From NCBI GenBank assembly GCA_900768725.1, contig CAAGDU010000028.1, positions 1 through 8,166 of the forward strand: a stretch of DNA of 8,166 nt. Direction: 5' to 3'. The translations under genes were made by a program, and so were the position numbers. This document shows, in pieces, positions 1 to 6,275 of this stretch (its first letter is position 1; each line of letters starts with the position of its first letter). The notes below the pieces were generated by a model, which saw nothing but the letters and a program-made list of their open reading frames with translations, was not told the DNA's origin and made no database searches. This DNA comes from Bacteroidales bacterium (GTDB taxonomy: Bacteria > Bacteroidota > Bacteroidia > Bacteroidales > Paludibacteraceae).

Positions 1-404
1 ATATCTGCAACATCGCGTCGGAGGCGGGCATGATAAGCAACCCGAAGATGTCGGTGTACGCCGCCAGCAAATGGGCGGTTATCGGCTGGAGCGACCCGGT
101 GCGGATTGAGTTGCACCAGATGAAGAAAGACGTGCATTTCACCACGATTGCACCCTATTATATTAATACGGGTATGTTCAACGGCGTAGAGTCGCCTATC
201 TTCCCGATACTTGATCCCGAGAAGACCAGCCGCAAGATTATCCGCGCTATAGAGAAGAACCAAGACTTCTGCGGACTGCCGTGGGGCTTCCATTTTGTGC
301 GTTTCTTCCAAGGTATCCTGCCGACGTGCGTGTTTGACTGGCTGTTTGGCACGGTATTTGGTATCTTTAGGGCGATGGACCACTTTACGGGAAGAGGGAA
401 GTAA
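1..404 (+). CDS. Short-chain dehydrogenase/reductase, C-terminal part (5' end outside window)
   Basis: NAD(P)-dependent oxidoreductase of the classical SDR family. The reading frame is open from base 3, so the ATG at 30 is internal and the Rossmann nucleotide-binding half lies upstream of the window. The catalytic Ser is in NIAS (codon 18-20). The catalytic Tyr (57-59) and Lys (69-71) are in VYAASK. The 13-residue Ser-to-Tyr spacing is the canonical one. The PYYINTGMF segment and the hydrophobic C-terminus with an LP...FG...MDHFTGRGK pattern resemble the 17beta-HSD11/RDH10-like branch, whose known members oxidise or reduce retinoids, steroids or long-chain alcohols; the substrate here is inferred. 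The stop is 25 bp before the aldehyde dehydrogenase start, so co-transcription and consecutive alcohol-to-aldehyde-to-acid steps are plausible. The SDR fold is very secure; the subfamily is moderately so. Confidence 0.9.
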   Translation, partial: ICNIASEAGMISNPKMSVYAASKWAVIGWSDPVRIELHQMKKDVHFTTIAPYYINTGMFNGVESPIFPILDPEKTSRKIIRAIEKNQDFCGLPWGFHFVRFFQGILPTCVFDWLFGTVFGIFRAMDHFTGRGK

Positions 405-424
405 ATTTTTAATTTTTAATTAGC
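404..424 (+). repeat. Short heptad repeat (AATTTTT) before the aldehyde dehydrogenase start
   Basis: Two perfect AATTTTT units (404-410 and 411-417) and a partial third (AATTA, 418-422) fill the gap between the SDR stop and the ATG at 430. By itself this could be ordinary AT-rich leader sequence. It is listed because three other intergenic regions here also carry 7-bp-period repeats. No Shine-Dalgarno sequence is present, as is common in Bacteroidota. Confidence 0.5.
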
Positions 425-429
425 AAACG

Positions 430-1788
430 ATGCAAGAGATTATTCAGCACATTCATGAGGCGCAGAGCGCCTATTTCCAATCGGGTGCGACGCGCAATAT
501 GGCTTTCCGCAAAGAGATGTTGCGGAAGTTGAGAGATGCTATCAAACAGTACGAGAAACCGCTGACAGACGCTCTCTGGACGGATTTGCACAAGTCGTAT
601 GAGGAGGCATATCTGACAGAGATAAGCATCGTCTATGGCGAGATTCGTACCCATCTGCGCAAGTGCGAGAAATGGGCTAAAGCCGAGCGCAAGCCGTCTC
701 TCGTGGCTATCCTGCCCGGGCGGAGCAAGATAGTGAAAGAGCCGCTGGGCAATGCGCTGATTATCGCGCCGTGGAACTACCCCGTGCAACTCTTGCTCAA
801 CCCGCTGGTGGGTGCTATCTCGGCGGGCTGCACGGCTATGCTCAAGCCATCGCCCTACGTGCCGCACGTGTCCGCCGTATTGGTGGAGATGATAGAAGCG
901 ACCTTCCCCGAGGAGTATATCGCCATCGTGGAGGGACACCGCGAGGTGAATCAGATGTTGCTCAACGAGCGTTGGGACATGATTTTCTTCACCGGTAGCC
1001 CCGACTTAGGGAAAATGGTGATGGACGCGGCTGCGAAGCACTTGACTCCCGTGGTGCTGGAGTTGGGCGGCAAGAGCCCTTGTATCATCGACCGTTCGGC
1101 GAACCTGAAGGTGGCAGCCAAGCGCGTGGCGTGGGGTAAGTTGCTCAACGCCGGACAGACTTGTATTGCGCCGGATTATCTGCTGGTGCAGAGCGAGGTG
1201 AAAGAGGAGTTTTTGCAACTGTTAGCCAAGGAGTTTGACAACCTCTTAGGCAAGAACCAGCAGGAGGCGAAACATTTTGTTCGTATCGTGAGCGACCGGG
1301 CGTTTGCCCGCCTGAGCGGCTACCTGCAATACGGCACGATTTACTACGGCGGCAAGATGGACGCGCGCGAGCGTTTCTTCTCCCCCACCCTGCTGACCGA
1401 TGTGGACGCGTCTTCGCCCGTGATGCAGGAGGAGATATTCGGTCCTATCTTCCCCGTGATGACTTTTGACGAACTGTCTGAGGCGGCAGAATTTATTACG
1501 AAGAGAGAGAAACCGCTGGCACTATACTACTTCGGCGCAGACGGCGACTATATTTTGAACCATACTTCCGCGGGCGGCACCTGTATCAACGATACCATCA
1601 TGCACATCGTGAACAACCATATTCCGTTTGGCGGCGTGGGCAACTCGGGTATGTCGTGCTACCACGGCAAGGACTCGTTCCTCGCTTTCAGCCACCGCCG
1701 GTCGGTGGTTACTACGCCGACGTGGATAGACATGCCGTTCCGATACATGCCGTATAAACTTTTTAAGTTAGTGAAGAACTTATTGTAA
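430..1788 (+). CDS. Aldehyde dehydrogenase, class 3-like (NAD(P)-dependent)
   Basis: Oxidises an aldehyde to a carboxylic acid with NAD(P)+. The 452 residues match the usual length of ALDH3-type enzymes, which are shorter than the roughly 500-residue ALDH1/2 types. Visible hallmarks are PWNYP with the conserved Asn116, Lys139 in MLKPS, FTGS (187-190) of the cofactor site, the general base Glu211 in LELGGKSP, the nucleophile Cys245 in NAGQTC, and EEIFGP (334-339). The C-terminal FRYMPYKLFKLVKNLL resembles the RYPPY...K..LL ending of ALDH3 proteins and may form an amphipathic helix that touches membrane. ALDH3 members often act on fatty or aromatic aldehydes; the substrate here is inferred. The ATG at 430 follows the SDR by 25 bp, and a thioesterase starts 38 bp downstream, which suggests one operon. 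All catalytic residues are present, so the enzyme should be active. Confidence 0.96.
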   Translation: MQEIIQHIHEAQSAYFQSGATRNMAFRKEMLRKLRDAIKQYEKPLTDALWTDLHKSYEEAYLTEISIVYGEIRTHLRKCEKWAKAERKPSLVAILPGRSKIVKEPLGNALIIAPWNYPVQLLLNPLVGAISAGCTAMLKPSPYVPHVSAVLVEMIEATFPEEYIAIVEGHREVNQMLLNERWDMIFFTGSPDLGKMVMDAAAKHLTPVVLELGGKSPCIIDRSANLKVAAKRVAWGKLLNAGQTCIAPDYLLVQSEVKEEFLQLLAKEFDNLLGKNQQEAKHFVRIVSDRAFARLSGYLQYGTIYYGGKMDARERFFSPTLLTDVDASSPVMQEEIFGPIFPVMTFDELSEAAEFITKREKPLALYYFGADGDYILNHTSAGGTCINDTIMHIVNNHIPFGGVGNSGMSCYHGKDSFLAFSHRRSVVTTPTWIDMPFRYMPYKLFKLVKNLL

Positions 1789-1791
1789 CAC

Positions 1792-1826
1792 TTCCTTGTT
1801 CTTGATTCTTTGTTCCTGATTCTTTT
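1792..1826 (+). repeat. Five pyrimidine-rich heptads abutting the thioesterase ATG
   Basis: Five consecutive 7-bp units start at 1792, 1799, 1806, 1813 and 1820, and the last ends one base before the ATG at 1827. Every unit begins with TTC and has T at position 5; units include TTCTTGA, TTCCTGA and TTCTTTT. The array fills almost the whole 38-bp gap after the aldehyde dehydrogenase stop and leaves no room for a Shine-Dalgarno sequence. The periodicity is seen directly; its function is unknown. Confidence 0.7.
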
Positions 1827-2333
1827 ATGAGACTGATACATAATCCTTGGACGGGTATGAGCGGGTACAACTGCTTCGGCTGCTGCCCGACGAACCCTAT
1901 CGGCGCACAGATGCGCTTCTACGAAGACGGAGACGATATTATTTCGATTTGGAAACCCACGCAAAACCACCAATCGTGGATAAACACGCTGCACGGCGGC
2001 GTGCAAGCCGTGTTGCTGGATGAGGTGTGCGGATGGGTGATATTCCATAAGTTGCAGACCGCAGGCGTAACGGCAAAGATGGAGACACGCTATCACAAGC
2101 CCGTATCTACTTTGCAGAAATACATCAAGTTGCGCGGATACCTGAAAGAGATGCGGCGCAATATCGCGATAGTAGCGGGAGAGATTTGGAGCGAAGACGG
2201 CGAACTGCTCTGCGAATGTACCTGCACCTATTTCACCTTCCCGCAGGAGAAAGCAAAAGACGAGATGCTGTATAAGCCCTCGACGGTGGAAGACGAGGAT
2301 ATCACATGGGAGGAACTGCAACGGAGGCTGTGA
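1827..2333 (+). CDS. PaaI-like hotdog-fold thioesterase
   Basis: Probable acyl-CoA (acyl-thioester) hydrolase, a 168-residue single hotdog domain of the PaaI/4HBT type. The N-terminal NCFGCCPTNPIG block (Cys16, Cys19, Cys20) is typical of a PaaI-like subgroup that starts with a C-F-G-C..NP.G motif. The hotdog helix signature is LHGGVQAVLLDEVCG, with HGG at 56-58 and Asp65/Glu66 as likely active-site acids. No signal peptide or membrane segment is seen, so it should be cytoplasmic. It follows the aldehyde dehydrogenase by 38 bp and probably shares its transcript. Releasing or salvaging an acyl group in the same pathway would fit, but the substrate cannot be read from the sequence. The ATG at 1827 is chosen because the conserved block starts at residue 15 and the heptad array ends directly before it. 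Confidence 0.88.
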   Translation: MRLIHNPWTGMSGYNCFGCCPTNPIGAQMRFYEDGDDIISIWKPTQNHQSWINTLHGGVQAVLLDEVCGWVIFHKLQTAGVTAKMETRYHKPVSTLQKYIKLRGYLKEMRRNIAIVAGEIWSEDGELLCECTCTYFTFPQEKAKDEMLYKPSTVEDEDITWEELQRRL

Positions 2334-2392
2334 GAGTAGAAGCCCGAAAGAACGAATAAAGAGGTTCATCCTTTTTGATAAAATATTGTCGC

Positions 2393-2906
2393 ATGAAAAA
2401 GAAAGCTTTTGTATTCCTTATCTGTACATGGATGTCATCTTTTGCATGGGGTGGAGAAAGAATTGAGGTAAACGGCATCTATTATTTGTTTCATGGAGAT
2501 AGCGCTACCGTTACATACACAGGAGTTCTAAAATTGGGGAACTATACTATCCCCAAAAGTGACTATATCGGGACCATTATTGTTCCGGATTCGGTTCTGT
2601 ATGAGGACAATTGGTATCATGTAACGGAAGTAGGTGATAACGCGTTTCAAGAAAGTCACGTTGCGGAAGTTGTCCTGCCTGAGAGTGAGACTAAAATTGG
2701 AATACGTTATGCCGATACCTATATGGTAGCCGTTGCAGATAAAACACAAAATAGTTACACCATTCAGGAAGGCACAAAATGGATTGGGGATGCCGCATTT
2801 GAAGATTGTTCATCCGCTACTTCCATCACATTGCCGAGCAGTAAACGGGCAAGTCCTCATCCTACGTAATGGGGAGGCATACGACATGATGGGTAAAGTA
2901 CTGTAG
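2393..2906 (+). pseudogene. BspA-like leucine-rich-repeat surface protein, internally deleted and frameshifted
   Basis: The protein starts at the ATG at 2393 with a clear signal peptide (MKKKAFVFLICTWMSSFAWG). Two regions of BspA-type LRR (LRR_5) character follow: a degenerate one around HVTEVGDNAFQESHVAEVVLP and a good one, IQEGTKWIGDAAFEDCSSATSITLPSS. The frame then ends in unrelated residues at the TAA at 2867-2869. From 2844 another frame encodes NGQVLILRNGEAYDMMG and stops at the TAG at 2904-2906. That is the typical C-terminal tail of secreted Bacteroidales LRR proteins (NG...I.R.G..Y...G). The most economical reading is that internal repeats were lost, with a frame change near 2838-2846. 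Intact relatives are usually several hundred residues. A short truncated protein could still be made. The region is distinctly richer in AT than its neighbours. An assembly or base error is the alternative explanation. Confidence 0.72.
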
Positions 2907-2917
2907 TTTCGAACTAC
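2903..2917. repeat. Small perfect hairpin at the end of the LRR remnant
   Basis: GTAGTT (2903-2908) pairs perfectly with AACTAC (2912-2917) around a 3-base loop. It overlaps the TAG stop of the C-terminal tail frame. Its core, GTAGTTTC followed by A-rich bases and ACT, recurs in the apex of the larger hairpin at 2936-2970, so the two may share an origin. Confidence 0.5.
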
Positions 2918-2935
2918 CTATCATCACTCAATAAC

Positions 2936-2970
2936 AGCCACCCTCGTAGTTTCAAACTGCGAGGGTGGCT
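2936..2970. terminator. Strong near-perfect hairpin, probable bidirectional terminator
   Basis: The palindrome is centred on base 2953. GCCACCCTCG (2937-2946) pairs perfectly with CGAGGGTGGC (2960-2969), the outer A2936-T2970 pair extends it, and after one T/G mismatch (a U-G wobble in RNA) AGTTT pairs with AAACT at the apex. This is a very stable stem just after the LRR remnant, as expected for transcription termination. There is no clean T tract on either side, so it could instead stabilise the mRNA 3' end. Confidence 0.7.
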
Positions 2971-3147
2971 TATAGAAAGCTTAGTGTATGTGCCCTAATG
3001 AGGTACACTTTGAGAGCGGCATAGAGACTCCACCTCCTATACAAAGCGAGGTTTTGGGCAATGATAACATAAAATTGGTTAAAAAGAACATTATATAGGA
3101 AGTTTTGGCACAATGTTTGTTTGGTAGGCAGTGGCAAAGCGTAATAT
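2971..3147. other. Non-coding AT-rich stretch, nothing recognisable
   Basis: No open frame with coding character, RNA gene or confident promoter was found between the terminator-like hairpin and the heptad arrays. The promoter of the downstream outer-membrane gene presumably lies in or after this stretch. An AATGTTTG at about 3112-3119 is one base off the Bacteroidota -7 consensus TAnnTTTG, but I see no matching upstream element. Confidence 0.5.
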
Positions 3148-3213
3148 AATTATGAATTATGAATTATGAGGGCGCATGCTAATTATGAATTATGAATTAT
3201 GAGGGCGCATGCT
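3148..3213 (+). repeat. Perfect 33-bp tandem duplication containing AATTATG heptads
   Basis: Two identical 33-bp units occupy 3148-3180 and 3181-3213 with no spacer. Each consists of three AATTATG heptads followed by the 12-mer AGGGCGCATGCT, which contains the palindrome GCATGC. Two copies without spacers rule out a CRISPR reading. Exact identity suggests a recent duplication or active homogenisation by slippage. Confidence 0.85.
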
Positions 3214-3263
3214 CTGAAACTCAATTCCATGTGCTCATAATTCATAATTCAAAATTCATAATT
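3188..3263. promoter_or_regulatory. Large stem-loop from inverted heptads upstream of the outer-membrane protein gene
   Basis: Bases 3188-3203 (two AATTATG units plus AG) are exactly complementary to 3234-3249. After a GG bulge, CGCATG (3206-3211) can also pair with CATGTG (3228-3233) using one G-U pair. The downstream arm continues as CATAATT heptads to 3263, one of them altered to CAAAATT. Because the upstream heptads are duplicated, either 33-bp copy could pair with the downstream arm. The structure ends 25 bp before the ATG at 3289, a position suited to controlling transcription or translation of that gene. That role is inferred. Confidence 0.5.
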
Positions 3264-3288
3264 AAGAAAAGGCTTTGCTTATAAACTG

Positions 3289-6225
3289 ATGAAAAAGACG
3301 ATTCTATTTATGGCATTGTGTCTCGGGGCATTGTCCGCGGCGGCGCAATACACGGTGAGCGGGAAGGTGGTGAGCGCTACGGACGGCAGCCTGCTGGAGA
3401 TGAGTACCGTGCGGCTGTTTGCTTACCACAACGGAGACTCCACGATGGTGCAAGGCGCACAGACCGACTTCGACGGAGAGTATTACCTGACCAACGTGAA
3501 GAACGGACAGTACAAGTTGTTTGTTTCTAACATCGGCTTCAAAGAGCAAGTGGTAGCGGTAACGGTGGAGGGCAAAGACGTGAGCATGAAGACCATTCGC
3601 CTGCGCGAGGACGTGCAGCACTTGGCGGAAGTGCAGGTGCAAGGCAAGGCGGCAGAGATGACCGTGAAAGGCGACACCATTGAGTACAACACCGCGGCAT
3701 ACAAGGTGAACGAGAACGCGATGGTGGAAGACCTGCTCAAGAAGATGAACGGCGTGCAGGTGGACCAACAAGGTAACGTAACCGTCAACGGCGAGACCAT
3801 CACCGCGGTGCGCATAGACGGGAAGAAATTCTTCGGCAACGATGTGCAGTCCGCCACGAAGAACATCCCCGCCGAGATGATAGAGAAGATACAGGTGATA
3901 GACGAGAAATCGGAGACCGCCAAACTGACGGGCTTCGAGGACGACGACACGGAGCATATCATCAACCTGACGCTCAAGAAAGACCGCAAGAAAGGCGTGT
4001 TCGGCAAATACGCGGGGTCGGTGGGCGCGGACATGGTTACGGAGAACGAGGGCTGGTTCAACTACGGCGACCCCGCCTACGGAAACACCTCCGCCGAGTT
4101 GGCAAAGCACTTCTTTGAGGACGACTTCCGCTACAACGCCAACCTCTTCACGAACCTGCTGCTGGGCGAGAGCCAGACGACCATCATCGGCTCGGCGAAC
4201 AACACCAACGAGGTGCGTATGGCACGCGGACGCGGCAACTTCGGGCAAGACGCCAACGCCGGCATCACCCGCAGCGAGAACCTCGGCGCGAACACCAACA
4301 TTGACTTCAACGACCGTATCACCAAACGGGATGCCCAGACGAGTCTGCTCATGGGCGGCGACTTGTCGTTCAGCCACTCGTACAACGACACCCGCTCTGA
4401 GACCAACAAAGAGCAATACGCGGGGGAAATTACCTACCTCAACAACGACTCTACGAATAAGTTTGCGCAGACATGGGATGTGAATCTTCGCTTGGAGTTT
4501 CAGTATCAGATAGACAGTATCAACAAGTTGATTCTGCAACCTACCCTATCCTACACCGGCACCTCCTCCGTGGGCAACGACGACTACACCTACTACCGCT
4601 CCGACAGCCTTGTGAACGATGGTTATCAGAATCAGCAAGACACCTCGCGCACCATCACGGCGGGCTTGCGACTGACCTACAACCATAAGTTTCAGCACCC
4701 CGGGCGGTCGCTGACGCTGACGGGACGAATCAACTACAGCAATACCGACGGTTACTCGGAGACGTTTGCCTTCGACCGGCTGCTCAACGCGAGCACAGTG
4801 GACCAGCATACCTTCAGCCGCAGCAACAACCTGCAATACAACATCCGCATGTCCTACGTGGAGCCTATCTACAAGACCAACCACCTGCTGGAGATTGCGC
4901 CGGGATTCGCGAGCACCGTTCGGCACTCCACCAAAGACCAATACAGCAAGACCCTACCGCAGGAGGGGATGCTTACGGACACGGAATACGCCTATGACTC
5001 GACGTACAGCAATGCGCTGAGCAACCTCTTCTTCCAAGAGCAATTGGAGGTGAACTACCGTTGGCTGACCGAGAAAAGCGACCTAACGGTGGGTGTGCGC
5101 GGCATACTGACACAGACCCACTCCACCACCTACTATGGCGATGTGCTCAACAGAGACACCGTGGTCTGTTCGTGGAACGTGGCGCCGTCCATCAACTTCC
5201 GATACAAGTTCGGCAAGAAAGAGTTTGCGCGTATCCGCTATCGCGGCAGAGTGTCGCAACCGACTATCACTCAGATGATTCCCGTGCGCAACAACTCCGA
5301 CGCGATGAACGAGACCATCGGTAATCTCTCCCTGCGACCCGCCTTCCAACATAACTTCTTCGGTATGTACTCGCGCTTCAACGAGACGCGTTTCTCCTCG
5401 ATAATGACCGGCATCCGCGGCTCTTTCACCCAAAACGCGCTGGTGAGCAACACGCTCTACGACGGCACGGGCAAGAAATACAGCCAGACGGTGAACGCCG
5501 ACGCGCTGCCGTGGAACATCAGCGCAGACCTGATGTACAACACGCCTTTCTGCAACAAGATGTTCCAGTTCAACACCCGCACCATGGTGGGTTACAACCA
5601 GCGCGTGGCATACACCTCGACCATCGAGGGTACGCTGGCGGGCGATGGCGACATCCGTTATATCCCCCTCGGCGAGCAGTCGCTCACGGGAAATTTCCAA
5701 GCCTCGGAAGACCTGACGCTGCGCTTCACGCACGACATCGTGGACGTAGGTGTGCGCGGAAATGCCACGTACAGTTACACGCACAACAACATCACCGCCG
5801 CCAGCACGAGCAATGTGTTCAACTGGACGGTAACGGGCGACCTTGAGTTCCACCTGCCGAAGTCGTGGAACATCTCGGCGGAGTGCAGTTACACCGACCG
5901 CTACGGCTACGAGTTGTCGGGCAAGGTGAATGAGGTCATCCTCAACGCGGAGATAGAGAAGAGTTGGGGCAACGCCACGCTCGCGCTGCAAGCTTACGAC
6001 ATCCTGCACCAGAAGAAGAACATCGTGCAGGTGGTGAGCGACAACATGGTCAGTTATGCCAAATACAACACACTGCCCACCTATTTCATGCTCACCTTCA
6101 CCTACCGCCTCAACCGCATGGGCAACCTGAAAGCCACGGGCATGGGCGGAGCGATGCAGGAGATGATAGAGAGCGGCGGCAAACCCGGCATGCCGCCTAT
6201 GGGTCCGCCACCACGCATGATGTGA
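3289..6225 (+). CDS. TonB-dependent-receptor-like outer membrane beta-barrel protein
   Basis: A 978-residue outer-membrane protein of the CarboxypepD_reg-like plus plug plus OMP_b-brl_3 type common in Bacteroidota. Residues 1-19 form a signal peptide (cleavage likely after SAAA, before Gln20). Residues 21-106 are a regulatory-like beta-sandwich (VSGKVV...L, FDGEYYLTNVKNGQYKL). Residues 115-235 resemble a TonB plug (VEDLLKKMNGVQVDQQGNVTVNG, then IDGKKFFGND). Residues 240-943 are rich in alternating polar/aromatic strands, and the final strand is YFMLTFTYRLNR. A 35-residue tail with eight Met and many Pro/Gly follows (MPPMGPPPRMM). No SusD-like lipoprotein is adjacent, so it is not a canonical SusCD pair, and no TonB box is obvious. 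It probably imports, exports or binds a small ligand, which cannot be named from sequence. The ATG at 3289 is supported by the signal peptide directly after it. Confidence 0.92.
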   Translation: MKKTILFMALCLGALSAAAQYTVSGKVVSATDGSLLEMSTVRLFAYHNGDSTMVQGAQTDFDGEYYLTNVKNGQYKLFVSNIGFKEQVVAVTVEGKDVSMKTIRLREDVQHLAEVQVQGKAAEMTVKGDTIEYNTAAYKVNENAMVEDLLKKMNGVQVDQQGNVTVNGETITAVRIDGKKFFGNDVQSATKNIPAEMIEKIQVIDEKSETAKLTGFEDDDTEHIINLTLKKDRKKGVFGKYAGSVGADMVTENEGWFNYGDPAYGNTSAELAKHFFEDDFRYNANLFTNLLLGESQTTIIGSANNTNEVRMARGRGNFGQDANAGITRSENLGANTNIDFNDRITKRDAQTSLLMGGDLSFSHSYNDTRSETNKEQYAGEITYLNNDSTNKFAQTWDVNLRLEFQYQIDSINKLILQPTLSYTGTSSVGNDDYTYYRSDSLVNDGYQNQQDTSRTITAGLRLTYNHKFQHPGRSLTLTGRINYSNTDGYSETFAFDRLLNASTVDQHTFSRSNNLQYNIRMSYVEPIYKTNHLLEIAPGFASTVRHSTKDQYSKTLPQEGMLTDTEYAYDSTYSNALSNLFFQEQLEVNYRWLTEKSDLTVGVRGILTQTHSTTYYGDVLNRDTVVCSWNVAPSINFRYKFGKKEFARIRYRGRVSQPTITQMIPVRNNSDAMNETIGNLSLRPAFQHNFFGMYSRFNETRFSSIMTGIRGSFTQNALVSNTLYDGTGKKYSQTVNADALPWNISADLMYNTPFCNKMFQFNTRTMVGYNQRVAYTSTIEGTLAGDGDIRYIPLGEQSLTGNFQASEDLTLRFTHDIVDVGVRGNATYSYTHNNITAASTSNVFNWTVTGDLEFHLPKSWNISAECSYTDRYGYELSGKVNEVILNAEIEKSWGNATLALQAYDILHQKKNIVQVVSDNMVSYAKYNTLPTYFMLTFTYRLNRMGNLKATGMGGAMQEMIESGGKPGMPPMGPPPRMM

Positions 6226-6275
6226 TGCCGATTATTGCCACACTGAATAATTAAAATCATAAATACACTACTACC

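Noticed and set aside
1659..2369. 236-codon open frame on the minus strand
   Set aside because: Opposite the thioesterase and the end of the aldehyde dehydrogenase, both of which have clear family motifs; no domain is visible in it.
2375..2392. Alternative TTG start for the LRR protein
   Set aside because: It would put six residues with a polar mix before the signal peptide. The ATG at 2393 gives a normal signal-peptide start.
3112..3119. Possible Bacteroidota -7 promoter element (AATGTTTG)
   Set aside because: One mismatch to TAnnTTTG and no TTTG-like element at the proper upstream distance; too weak to annotate as a promoter.
3148..3213. CRISPR-like repeats
   Set aside because: There are only two units, directly abutting, with no spacers and an internal 7-bp sub-repeat.
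3304..4539. 411-codon open frame on the minus strand
   Set aside because: It is fully antisense to the outer-membrane protein gene. Its translation is Val/His/Leu/Arg-rich with no domain, as expected from reverse reading of GC-biased codons.
5083..6009. 308-codon open frame on the minus strand
   Set aside because: Same type of antisense shadow of the barrel region: low-complexity Val/Arg/His composition and no recognisable motif.
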